A DNA stretch of 64,000 bases from Quadrisphaera granulorum. Lineage in GTDB: Bacteria; Actinomycetota; Actinomycetes; Actinomycetales; Quadrisphaeraceae. The notes under the pieces are model-generated. The model was not told the DNA's origin and did no database searches. It saw nothing but the letters and a program-made list of their open reading frames with translations. The translations under genes and the position numbers were made by a program. Shown piece after piece: positions 7,910-15,917 of the stretch (within the stretch, counting starts at the first letter, position 1; every line of letters starts with the position of its first letter). The stretch lies in contig NZ_QGDQ01000022.1 of NCBI RefSeq assembly GCF_003149145.1, positions 1-64,000 on the forward strand, in the 5' to 3' direction.

Positions 7910-9412
7910 ATGACCGCCACCCTCCCGACGTCGAGCGCTCCCCAGGTCGCCTTCAACGACATCGGCACCGCCGAAGAGCTGCTCGCCGCGATCGACGAGA
8001 CGATCAAGTACTTCAACGACGGAGACATCGTCTCCGGCACCATCGTCAAGGTCGACCGCGACGAGGTCCTCCTCGACATCGGCTACAAGACCGAGGGCGT
8101 CATCCCCTCGCGCGAGCTGTCCATCAAGCACGACGTCGACCCCAGCGAGGTCGTCGGCGTCGGTGACGAGGTCGAGGCCCTCGTTCTCCAGAAGGAGGAC
8201 AAGGAAGGCCGCCTCATCCTGTCCAAGAAGCGGGCTCAGTACGAGCGCGCCTGGGGCACGATCGAGAAGCTGAAGGAGGAGGACGGCGTCGTCACCGGCA
8301 CCGTCATCGAGGTCGTCAAGGGCGGCCTCATCCTCGACATCGGCCTGCGCGGCTTCCTGCCCGCTTCCCTCGTCGAGATGCGCCGCGTGCGCGACCTGGC
8401 CCCCTACGTGGGCCAGCAGCTCGAGGCGAAGATCATCGAGCTCGACAAGAACCGCAACAACGTGGTGCTGTCGCGCCGTGCCTGGCTGGAGGAGACCCAG
8501 TCGGCCGTCCGCCAGAACTTCCTGCAGACCCTGCAGCGCGGCCAGGTCCGCCCGGGCGTCGTGTCCTCGATCGTCAACTTCGGCGCCTTCGTCGACCTCG
8601 GCGGCGTGGACGGCCTGGTGCACGTCTCGGAGCTGTCCTGGAAGCACATCGACCACCCCTCCGAGGTGGTCGAGGTCGGCCAGGAGGTCAAGGTCGAGGT
8701 CCTCGACGTCGACATGGACCGCGAGCGCGTGTCCCTGTCGCTGAAGGCCACCCAGGAAGACCCGTGGCAGCAGTTCGCTCGCACCCACGCCATCGGGCAG
8801 GTCGTGCCGGGCAAGGTCACCAAGCTCGTCCCGTTCGGTGCGTTCGTGCGCGTCGAGGAGGGCATCGAGGGCCTGGTCCACATCTCCGAGCTGGCCGAGC
8901 GTCACGTGGAGCTGCCGGAGCAGGTCGTCAACGTCGGTGACGACATCTTCGTCAAGGTCATCGACATCGACCTCGAGCGTCGCCGCATCTCGCTGTCGCT
9001 GAAGCAGGCCAACCAGGGCGTCGACACGGAGTCCGAGGACTTCGACCCGTCGCTGTACGGCATGGCCGCGGAGTACGACGAGGCCGGCAACTACAAGTAC
9101 CCCGAGGGCTTCGACCCCGAGACCAACGACTGGCTCGAGGGCTTCGAGGCGCAGCGCGAGGAGTGGGAGCGGCAGTACGCCGAGGCCCACGCCCGTTGGG
9201 AGGCGCACCGCAAGCAGGTCGCCGAGGCGCGCACCCGCGACGCCGAGGCCGCGACCTCCGGCGAGGCCGCCCCGACGAGCTACTCCAGCTCGGCCCCGGT
9301 CGAGTCCAGCTCCAGCTCGAGCTCGAGCCGTTCCTCCGGCCCCGCGGTCGAGGGCACCCTGGCCTCCGACGAGGCGCTGGCCGCTCTGCGCGAGAAGCTC
9401 ACCGGCGGCTGA
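7910..9412 (+). CDS. rpsA: 30S ribosomal protein S1
   Basis: Ribosomal protein S1 binds mRNA and helps translation initiation. The 500-residue product has four S1 RNA-binding repeats (about residues 37-109, 124-192, 209-280 and 295-368), as in other actinobacteria, against six in E. coli. Each has the GxV...G(A/F)FV...GLVH.SEL pattern, clearest in the last two. The C-terminal tail (about 440-500) is acidic and then Ser-rich, with a run of eight Ser residues. The gene stands alone and is closed by a strong hairpin at 9468-9502. ATG 7910 is the only sensible start. Confidence 0.97.
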   Translation: MTATLPTSSAPQVAFNDIGTAEELLAAIDETIKYFNDGDIVSGTIVKVDRDEVLLDIGYKTEGVIPSRELSIKHDVDPSEVVGVGDEVEALVLQKEDKEGRLILSKKRAQYERAWGTIEKLKEEDGVVTGTVIEVVKGGLILDIGLRGFLPASLVEMRRVRDLAPYVGQQLEAKIIELDKNRNNVVLSRRAWLEETQSAVRQNFLQTLQRGQVRPGVVSSIVNFGAFVDLGGVDGLVHVSELSWKHIDHPSEVVEVGQEVKVEVLDVDMDRERVSLSLKATQEDPWQQFARTHAIGQVVPGKVTKLVPFGAFVRVEEGIEGLVHISELAERHVELPEQVVNVGDDIFVKVIDIDLERRRISLSLKQANQGVDTESEDFDPSLYGMAAEYDEAGNYKYPEGFDPETNDWLEGFEAQREEWERQYAEAHARWEAHRKQVAEARTRDAEAATSGEAAPTSYSSSAPVESSSSSSSSRSSGPAVEGTLASDEALAALREKLTGG

Positions 9413-9467
9413 CCAGCAGGTCGAGCGGTCGCTGAGCTCTTCGCTCGGTGACGACCTCGGTCACGAC

Positions 9468-9502
9468 GAGGCCCCGCACCCCTTCCGGGGGTGCGGGGCC
9501 TC
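9468..9502 (+). terminator. rpsA terminator hairpin
   Basis: A perfect 14-bp GC-rich stem (9468-9481 with 9489-9502) with a 7-nt loop lies 56 bp after the rpsA stop and just before the coaE promoter. Confidence 0.85.
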
Positions 9503-9507
9503 GCCCG

Positions 9508-9513
9508 TAGGGT
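9508..9513 (+). promoter_or_regulatory. -10 element of coaE, leaderless configuration
   Basis: TAGGGT ends six bases before the GTG start of coaE and lies six bases after the rpsA terminator hairpin, leaving no room for a leader. Confidence 0.65.
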
Positions 9514-9519
9514 CGGCGG

Positions 9520-10701
9520 GTGCTGTTCGTGGGGCTGACCGGTGGTGTGGGGGCTGGCAAGAGCACGGCGGCGTCCGCTCTGCGTGATCTGGGGGCGGTG
9601 GTGGTCGACGCCGACGCCATCGCCCGTGAGGTGGTCGCTCCGGGCACGCCGGGGCTGGCTGCCGTCGTCGCCGAGTTCGGCGGGGGTGTGCTGCGGCCCG
9701 ACGGCTCCCTCGACCGGCCGGCGCTCGGGCGCGTGGTGTTCGCAGACCCGCAGCGCCGGCGCGTGTTGGAGGCCATCACCCACCCCCGCGTCCTGGAGCG
9801 CACCGAGCAGCTCGTGGCCGACGCCGTGCGGGACGACCCGGCCGCCGTCGTCGTCCACGACATCCCCCTGCTGGTCGAGCTGGGTCGCACGGACCGGTAC
9901 CACCTCGTGCTGGCCGTGCTGGCCGACGAGGAGGTGCGGCTGCGCCGGCTCGTGGAGGGACGGGTGATGGACGACGACGACGCACGCGCCCGCGTCGCCG
10001 CGCAGTGCGGCGACGACGCCCGCCGCGCCGCCGCCGACGTGCTGCTCGACGGCTCCGGCACGCCGGAGGAGCTGGCGGAGCAGGTACGGGAGCTGTGGGT
10101 GGGGCGGCTCCGGCCGTACGAGGAGAACCTGCGCCGCGGCGTGCGGGCCGCTCGCCCGGACCACCCGGTGCTCGTGCCGCCGGACCCGGCGTGGGCGGCG
10201 GCGGGGGAGCGGCTGGTGGCGCGGGTGTCCCGCGCCGCGGGGGAGCGGGCCCTCGACGTCCAGCACATCGGGTCGACCGCTGTGCCGGGGCTGCTGGCGA
10301 AGGACTGCATCGACCTCCAGGTGGTCTGCCCGGACCTGGCGACGGCGCGGGAGGTGGCCGTCGACCTGCGCGCCGCCGGACTGGTCGCCGGGGAGGGGGA
10401 GTGGTGGGACGAGCCGCTGTCCCGGCGGGGGCAGGGGAGCGCCGACTACCGGCGGGTACCCAAGGCGATGGCGTTCGACGCGGACCCGGGGCGCCGCGTG
10501 AACTGCCACGTGCGCGACGCCACCAACCCCGAGGCCCGCGAGGTGCTGGCCTTCCGGGACACGCTGCGCGCGGACCCTCACGCCCGCGAGGCGTACGCGC
10601 TGCTCAAACGCGGCCTGGCGGCCAAGCACCGCGACCTCGAGGCCTACGCCGCCGCCAAGACGGAGTTCATCGCGGAGGTGCTGGAGCGGTCCCGCCACTG
10701 A
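9520..10701 (+). CDS. coaE: dephospho-CoA kinase fused to a GrpB-like domain
   Basis: CoaE phosphorylates dephospho-CoA, the last step of coenzyme A synthesis. The 393-residue product starts with the kinase: P-loop [12 protein letters not shown] at residues 5-16, then [12 protein letters not shown] and HDIPLLVE. From about residue 215 it carries a GrpB/UPF0157 domain of the nucleotidyltransferase-like fold ([20 protein letters not shown]). This fusion is known in actinobacterial CoaE, including that of M. tuberculosis, and explains why the protein is about twice the usual 200 residues. GTG 9520 is supported by the -10 box six bases upstream. The function of the added domain is unclear. Confidence 0.95.
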   Translation: MLFVGLTGGVGAGKSTAASALRDLGAVVVDADAIAREVVAPGTPGLAAVVAEFGGGVLRPDGSLDRPALGRVVFADPQRRRVLEAITHPRVLERTEQLVADAVRDDPAAVVVHDIPLLVELGRTDRYHLVLAVLADEEVRLRRLVEGRVMDDDDARARVAAQCGDDARRAAADVLLDGSGTPEELAEQVRELWVGRLRPYEENLRRGVRAARPDHPVLVPPDPAWAAAGERLVARVSRAAGERALDVQHIGSTAVPGLLAKDCIDLQVVCPDLATAREVAVDLRAAGLVAGEGEWWDEPLSRRGQGSADYRRVPKAMAFDADPGRRVNCHVRDATNPEAREVLAFRDTLRADPHAREAYALLKRGLAAKHRDLEAYAAAKTEFIAEVLERSRH

Positions 10702-10789
10702 GCTCACCGGCGGTGCTACCGACGTTCCGGCTGCTGCCGGACCCGCGCTCGGGAGGAGCGATGTCGGTGGTGGCGCCCATGATGTCTTC

Positions 10790-12892
10790 ATGCGCCCGGT
10801 CACCGATCTCCAGCGTCGCGTCGCGCCCTTCACCGTCGAGTCCGAGTTCTCGCCCGCCGGTGACCAGCCGACGGCCATCGCCGACATCGCCCGCCGCATC
10901 CGTGCGGGCGAGAAGGACGTCGTGCTGCTCGGCGCCACCGGCACCGGCAAGTCCGCGACCACGGCGTGGACCATCGAGCAGCTGCAGCGGCCCACGCTCG
11001 TGCTGGCGCCCAACAAGACCCTCGCTGCGCAGCTCGCCAACGAGTTCCGGGAGCTGCTGCCCAACAACGCCGTCGAGTACTTCGTCTCCTACTACGACTA
11101 CTACCAGCCCGAGGCGTACGTCCCGCAGTCCGACACCTACATCGAGAAGGACTCCTCCATCAACGAGGAAGTCGAGCGGCTGCGGCACTCCGCCACCAAC
11201 TCGCTGCTGACCCGGCGCGACGTCGTTGTCGTCGCCTCGGTGTCCTGCATCTACGGCCTGGGCACGCCGCAGGAGTACGTCGACAGGATGGTGACGCTCA
11301 CGGTCGGCGACACCGTGGAGCGAGACGACCTGCTCCGTCAGTTCGTCACCATGCAGTACACCCGTAACGACCTCGCCTTCACCCGTGGAACGTTTCGGGT
11401 GCGCGGAGACACCATCGAGATCATCCCGGTGTACGAGGAGCACGCGATCCGCATCGAGATGTTCGGTGACGAGATCGAGAAGCTTTACCTCCTGCACCCG
11501 CTCACCGGCGAGGTGCTGCGCGACGAGTCGACGATGCACCTGTTCCCGGCCACGCACTATGTCGCAGGCCCGGAGCGCATGGAGCGCGCCATCGGCACCA
11601 TCGAGATCGAGCTTGCCTCGCGGCTGGCGGAGCTCGAGGCGCAGGGCAAGCTCCTCGAGGCGCAGCGCCTGCGTATGAGGACCACGTACGACATCGAGAT
11701 GATGCGACAGGTCGGAACGTGCGCCGGCATCGAGAACTACTCCCGCCACATCGACGGCCGCGAGCCCGGCACGGCGCCGAACACCCTGCTCGACTACTTC
11801 CCGGAAGACTTCCTCCTCGTCATCGACGAGTCCCACGTCACCGTCCCGCAGATCGGCGCGATGTACGAGGGCGACATGAGCCGCAAGCGCACCCTGGTCG
11901 ACCACGGCTTCCGCTTGCCGTCGGCGATGGACAACCGCCCCCTGACCTGGGAAGAGTTCCTGGAGCGCATCGGGCAGACGCTCTACCTGTCGGCCACCCC
12001 GGGTGACTACGAGATGTCGCGCGTCAAGGGCGACGTCGTCGAGCAGGTGATCCGCCCCACCGGCCTGGTCGACCCGCAGGTGGTCCTGCGCCCCACCAAG
12101 GGCCAGATCGACGACCTGCTCGCCCAGATCCGCGAGCGAGCCGCCAAGGACGAGCGCGTGCTCGTCACCACGCTCACCAAGAAGATGGCCGAGGACCTCA
12201 CCGACTACCTGCTCGACCAGGGCGTGCGGGTGCGCTACCTGCACTCCGAGGTCGACACGCTGCGCCGCGTGGAGCTGCTGCGCGAGCTGCGCCAGGGCGA
12301 CTACGACGTCCTCGTCGGCATCAACCTGCTCCGCGAGGGTCTCGACCTGCCGGAGGTGAGCCTCGTGAGCATCCTCGACGCCGACAAGGAGGGCTTCCTG
12401 CGCTCGGCGCGCTCGCTCATCCAGACCATCGGCCGTGCGGCGCGCAACGTCTCCGGTCAGGTGCACATGTACGCCGACAGGGTCACGCCGTCGATGGAGC
12501 AGGCCATCGACGAGACCAACCGCCGACGCGAGAAGCAGATCGCCTACAACCGTGAGCGCGGGGTCGACCCGATGCCGCTGCGCAAGAAGATCGCGGACAT
12601 CACCGACCTCATCGCCCGCGAGGATGCCGACACCGCGGCCCTGCTCGGTGGTGGCGGGCGCCAGCAGTCGCGGGGCAAGGCGCCGGTCCCCGGGATGGCC
12701 TCGAAGGGGGCAGAGGGGCGGGCGTCGGCTGGCCTCGCGGGCGCGGAGCTCTCCGATCTCATCCAGCAGCTGTCCGACCAGATGCACGCGGCGGCCGCGG
12801 AGCTGCAGTTCGAGCTGGCGGCCCGGCTGCGCGACGAGATCGGCGACCTCAAGAAGGAGCTGCGGGGGATGCAGCGGGCCACCACCGTCTGA
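10790..12892 (+). CDS. uvrB: UvrABC system protein B (excision nuclease subunit)
   Basis: UvrB is the damage-verifying helicase-like subunit of nucleotide excision repair. The 700-residue product has Walker [11 protein letters not shown] (about residue 44), the beta-hairpin that probes the helix ([15 protein letters not shown]), the DESH Walker B motif, helicase motif VI in [10 protein letters not shown], and a C-terminal UVR coiled-coil domain that contacts UvrC (about 650-690). ATG 10790 fits the family N-terminus. CATGAT ends six bases upstream and may be a weak -10 box of a leaderless start. The stop codon lies inside a 13-bp tandem repeat. Confidence 0.97.
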   Translation: MRPVTDLQRRVAPFTVESEFSPAGDQPTAIADIARRIRAGEKDVVLLGATGTGKSATTAWTIEQLQRPTLVLAPNKTLAAQLANEFRELLPNNAVEYFVSYYDYYQPEAYVPQSDTYIEKDSSINEEVERLRHSATNSLLTRRDVVVVASVSCIYGLGTPQEYVDRMVTLTVGDTVERDDLLRQFVTMQYTRNDLAFTRGTFRVRGDTIEIIPVYEEHAIRIEMFGDEIEKLYLLHPLTGEVLRDESTMHLFPATHYVAGPERMERAIGTIEIELASRLAELEAQGKLLEAQRLRMRTTYDIEMMRQVGTCAGIENYSRHIDGREPGTAPNTLLDYFPEDFLLVIDESHVTVPQIGAMYEGDMSRKRTLVDHGFRLPSAMDNRPLTWEEFLERIGQTLYLSATPGDYEMSRVKGDVVEQVIRPTGLVDPQVVLRPTKGQIDDLLAQIRERAAKDERVLVTTLTKKMAEDLTDYLLDQGVRVRYLHSEVDTLRRVELLRELRQGDYDVLVGINLLREGLDLPEVSLVSILDADKEGFLRSARSLIQTIGRAARNVSGQVHMYADRVTPSMEQAIDETNRRREKQIAYNRERGVDPMPLRKKIADITDLIAREDADTAALLGGGGRQQSRGKAPVPGMASKGAEGRASAGLAGAELSDLIQQLSDQMHAAAAELQFELAARLRDEIGDLKKELRGMQRATTV

Positions 12893-12922
12893 CACGACCA
12901 GCTGACACGACCAGCTGACACG
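12889..12922. repeat. 13-bp tandem repeat spanning the uvrB stop codon
   Basis: CTGACACGACCAG occurs at 12889-12901 and 12902-12914 and in part at 12915-12922. The first TGA of the array is the uvrB stop codon (12890-12892). Confidence 0.9.
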
Positions 12923-12957
12923 TCGGCTGTCGGGGTGCCGACGGGAGATGTTCAAGG

Positions 12958-12963
12958 TATGGT
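12958..12963 (+). promoter_or_regulatory. -10 element of the terC operon
   Basis: TATGGT lies 12 bases before the first conserved stem of the candidate riboswitch, placing the transcript start near 12970, so the aptamer would be at the very 5' end of the mRNA. No clear -35 box is seen. Confidence 0.55.
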
Positions 12964-12974
12964 CAAGAGAACGT

Positions 12975-13079
12975 GAGGGGAGTATCCCTGCGCGCAGGCT
13001 CGTCATCACGGATCTCTGTCTCGACGGAGACCCGGGCCTGCGGCCGACCGGTGTCTGTTCCGGCGGTGGGAGAGACCTC
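12975..13079 (+). promoter_or_regulatory. candidate yybP-ykoY (Mn2+) riboswitch
   Basis: The leader of the first terC gene carries the conserved parts of the yybP-ykoY aptamer in order: GGGGAGTA at 12977-12984, CGTCATCACG near 13001-13010, ACCCGGGC near 13030, and GAGACC at 13072-13077. The terminal stem GAGG (12975-12978) can pair with CCTC (13076-13079). This RNA class binds Mn2+ and is known to precede TerC-family genes. The ribosome site GGAGG at 13107-13111 lies 28 bases past the aptamer, so control could act on translation or termination. I could not fold the RNA. Confidence 0.75.
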
Positions 13080-13117
13080 CGGTCGATTCGTGTCAGATCG
13101 AAACCCGGAGGCCCAGC

Positions 13118-14167
13118 ATGGACGTCCCTCTTTGGCTATGGGGAGTCACCCTCGCCGCCATCCTCGGCATGATCGTGTACGACTTCGTCGGGCACGTGCG
13201 CACGCCGCACGCCCCCTCGATCCGAGAGGCGGCCATCTGGTCGGCCGCCTACGTCGGCATCGCCGTCGTCTTCGGTCTGCTGATCCTGGTCTTCTACGGC
13301 GGTCAGTACGGCGGTGAGTACTTCGCCGGGTACATCACCGAGAAGGCGCTCAGCGTCGACAACCTCTTCGTCTTCGTGCTGATCCTGTCCAGCTTCGCGG
13401 TGCCGCGTGAATACCAGCAGAAGGTGCTGCTCATCGGCATCGCCATCGCCATCGTGCTGCGCGGCATCTTCATCGCCATCGGGGCGGCAGCCATCGAGAA
13501 CTTCTCGTGGGTCTTCTGGCTCTTCGGCGCGATCCTCATCTACACCGCGATCGCCCAGGTGAGGGCCCAGAACGACCACGACGAGGAGTTCAAGGAGAAC
13601 GCGGTCCTGCGCTTCACCAAGCGCATCCTGCCGACCACCGACGACTACCACGGCGACAAGTTCACGACGAAGATCGACGGCAAGCGGTTCGTCACGCCGA
13701 TGCTCGTCGTCATCATCGCCATCGGCACCGCCGACCTCATCTTCGCCGTCGACTCGATCCCGGCGATCTTCGGCCTGACGCAGGAGCCGTACCTCGTCTT
13801 CGCGGCCAACGCGTTCTCGCTGCTCGGCCTGCGCCAGCTGTACTTCCTCATCGACGGTCTGCTCGACCGCCTCGTGTACCTGCACTACGGCCTCGCCGCG
13901 ATCCTCGCGTTCATCGGCGCCAAGCTGATCATCCACGCGATGCACAAGAACGAGCTGCCGTTCCTCAACGGTGGCGAGCCCATCACCGCCATCCCGGAGA
14001 TCCCGACCCCGCTGTCGCTAGGGTTCATCGTCGTCGCGCTGGCTGTCACCACGGTGCTGAGCCTGCGCAAGTCCTCCAAGGACGCTGACAAGAACTCCGA
14101 CCGCGAGGGGAAGAACGTGAGCACCACCACCGGAGCCGGATCGGGCTCCACCCGCCAGGACGGCTGA
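13118..14167 (+). CDS. TerC family integral membrane protein (first copy)
   Basis: This 349-residue polytopic TerC-family protein is related to exporters that protect against excess Mn2+ and is named after tellurite resistance genes. Hydrophobic helices span the chain, with the hallmark acidic membrane motifs SVDNLFVF (about residue 82) and FAVDSIPAIFG (about 209). The C-terminal 45 residues are a polar Ser/Thr/Gly tail. GGAGG six bases before ATG 13118 supports the start. The second terC follows after two bases. The candidate Mn riboswitch upstream points to manganese homeostasis. Confidence 0.92.
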   Translation: MDVPLWLWGVTLAAILGMIVYDFVGHVRTPHAPSIREAAIWSAAYVGIAVVFGLLILVFYGGQYGGEYFAGYITEKALSVDNLFVFVLILSSFAVPREYQQKVLLIGIAIAIVLRGIFIAIGAAAIENFSWVFWLFGAILIYTAIAQVRAQNDHDEEFKENAVLRFTKRILPTTDDYHGDKFTTKIDGKRFVTPMLVVIIAIGTADLIFAVDSIPAIFGLTQEPYLVFAANAFSLLGLRQLYFLIDGLLDRLVYLHYGLAAILAFIGAKLIIHAMHKNELPFLNGGEPITAIPEIPTPLSLGFIVVALAVTTVLSLRKSSKDADKNSDREGKNVSTTTGAGSGSTRQDG

Positions 14168-14169
14168 CG

Positions 14170-15162
14170 GTGCAGGAGCTGCCGACCTGGTTCGAGGTCG
14201 GCACCCTCATCGCGCTCGTGGGGCTGCTGCTCGCCGACCTTCTGGTCGTCGGGCGGCGGCCCCATGTGCCGTCCACCAAGGAGAGTGCCCTCTGGGTCTC
14301 CTTCTACGTGGCCCTCGCCATTGCCTTCGGCGTGGTCATGCTGCTCATCCCGGGCGGAGGCACCGAACCCGCCTCCGAGTTCTTCGCCGGGTGGATCACG
14401 GAGTACTCGCTCAGCGTCGACAACCTCTTCGTCTTCGTGATCATCATGTCGAGGTTCGCGGTGCCCGCGGAGGACCAGCAGAAGGTCCTCATGGTGGGCA
14501 TCCTCATCGCGCTCGTGCTGCGAGGGATCTTCATCCTGCTCGGCGCCGCGGTCATCGAGCAGTTCAGCTGGGTCTTCTACATCTTCGGCGCGTTCCTCAT
14601 CTACACCGCTGTCAAGCTGGTGCTCGACAGGAACGAGGACGAGGAGTACGAGGACAACGCCCTCATCCGCAGGATGCGGAAGATCCTCCCCCTCACCGAG
14701 CACTACGACGGCGCGAAGGTCCGGACCGTGGTGGACGGCAAGATGCTGTTCACCCCGATGATCATCGTGTTCTTCGCCATCGGCAGCACCGACCTGCTGT
14801 TCGCACTCGACTCGATCCCGGCGATCTTCGGCCTCACCGAGGACCCGTTCATCGTGTTCACCGCCAACCTCTTCGCGCTCATGGGGCTGCGCCAGCTGTA
14901 CTTCCTGCTGGGGGGCCTGCTGGACCGGCTCGTCTACCTGTCCATCGGGCTGGCGGTGGTGCTCGGTGGCATCGGCATCAAGCTCGTGCTCGAGGCGCTG
15001 CACACCAACGAGCTGCCGTTCCTCAACGGCGGCGAGCCCTTCCCGTGGGCGCCCGAGGTGCCGATCTGGGTCTCGCTGGTGTTCATCGTCTCGGTGCTGG
15101 CGATCACCACGGTCGCCAGCCTGCTGCGCAGTCGCCAGCTGGAGCGCCGCGACCACGCCTGA
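14170..15162 (+). CDS. TerC family integral membrane protein (second copy)
   Basis: This 330-residue TerC-family membrane protein is clearly paralogous to the preceding gene. It shares SVDNLFVF, QQKVL, FALDSIPAIFGL and NELPFLNGGEP in the same order. It starts at GTG two bases after the upstream stop, so it is probably translationally coupled in one operon. It lacks the long polar tail of the first copy. The pair probably arose by tandem duplication. A strong hairpin at 15211-15244 ends the operon. Metal export, possibly of Mn2+, is inferred from the family and the leader. Confidence 0.92.
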   Translation: MQELPTWFEVGTLIALVGLLLADLLVVGRRPHVPSTKESALWVSFYVALAIAFGVVMLLIPGGGTEPASEFFAGWITEYSLSVDNLFVFVIIMSRFAVPAEDQQKVLMVGILIALVLRGIFILLGAAVIEQFSWVFYIFGAFLIYTAVKLVLDRNEDEEYEDNALIRRMRKILPLTEHYDGAKVRTVVDGKMLFTPMIIVFFAIGSTDLLFALDSIPAIFGLTEDPFIVFTANLFALMGLRQLYFLLGGLLDRLVYLSIGLAVVLGGIGIKLVLEALHTNELPFLNGGEPFPWAPEVPIWVSLVFIVSVLAITTVASLLRSRQLERRDHA

Positions 15163-15210
15163 CCCAGGCAGGCGTGACGCCGGCGCGACGCACGGGTGAG
15201 CTGGACTTCG

Positions 15211-15244
15211 GGGTCGGGACCCACCGCACGGTGGGTCCCGACCC
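15211..15244. terminator. hairpin terminator of the terC operon and the convergent MBL gene
   Basis: A perfect 15-bp stem (15211-15225 with 15230-15244) closed by a 4-nt loop lies between convergent genes and can act on both strands. Confidence 0.85.
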
Positions 15245-15275
15245 TGCTGTTTGTCCCGCTGTCAGATCCGGGACG

Positions 15276-15917
15276 TCACCAGCCGCGTGCGCGGTACTCG
15301 CCCAGGCGCGGTCGCTCCGCGCCGATCGTCGTCGTCTCCCCATGACCGGGATGGACGACGGTGCTGTCGGGCAGGACGGCGAACACCCGCTCCTCGAGGT
15401 CGTCCATGAGCGAGGTGAAGTCCTCCGGCGACCACGTCTTCCCCGGTCCGCCCGGAAAGAGCGAGTCGCCCGTGAAGAGGTGCCCCACCTCACCGTCGGG
15501 GCCGGGCAGCGCTCCGGGCGGCAGCAGCAGCGCGACCGACCCCGGGGTGTGCCCGCGCAGAGCCGTCACGCCCAGCTCGTGCGCGCCGACGGTGACGACG
15601 TCGCCGTGCTTCAGGCGGCGGTCGGGCGCCAGCGGGATCGCGTCGGCGTCGTCGTCGCCGGCTGCCGTCGTGGCGCCGGTAGCCGCGGCCACCTGGGCCA
15701 GCGCCCCCGTGTGGTCGTCGTGGCGGTGGGTGGTCACCACGAGGCCCTCGCCCCGCTGCGCCGTCGGGAGCGCCTCCTCGAGCAGCGCCAGCAGCCGCTC
15801 CGGTTCAGCGGCGGCGTCCACGAGCAGCCACGCGCCGCTGGCTCCGTCACGTCCGTCCGTGAGCAGGTAGCAACGGTTGTCCATCGGTCCCACCGAGACC
15901 GTCCGTAGGTCGAGCAT
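15276..15917 (-). CDS. metallo-beta-lactamase fold hydrolase
   Basis: This 213-residue glyoxalase II-like member of the metallo-beta-lactamase superfamily has the metal site visible as THRHDDHTG (HxHxDH), HTPGS, FTGDSLF and HPGHGETT. Proteins of this subgroup hydrolyse thioesters such as S-lactoylglutathione or related thiol adducts, but the substrate here is not known. The ATG at 15917 overlaps the stop codon of the upstream GH15 gene (TGATG), so the two are translationally coupled. The frame extends upstream without a stop, but that extension lies within the GH15 gene and is Arg-rich shadow sequence. Confidence 0.92.
   Translation of the reverse strand: MLDLRTVSVGPMDNRCYLLTDGRDGASGAWLLVDAAAEPERLLALLEEALPTAQRGEGLVVTTHRHDDHTGALAQVAAATGATTAAGDDDADAIPLAPDRRLKHGDVVTVGAHELGVTALRGHTPGSVALLLPPGALPGPDGEVGHLFTGDSLFPGGPGKTWSPEDFTSLMDDLEERVFAVLPDSTVVHPGHGETTTIGAERPRLGEYRARGW

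Noticed and set aside
12889-12922. The uvrB 3' repeats as part of the terC riboswitch
   Set aside because: They lie upstream of the predicted promoter at 12958, so they would not be in the terC transcript.
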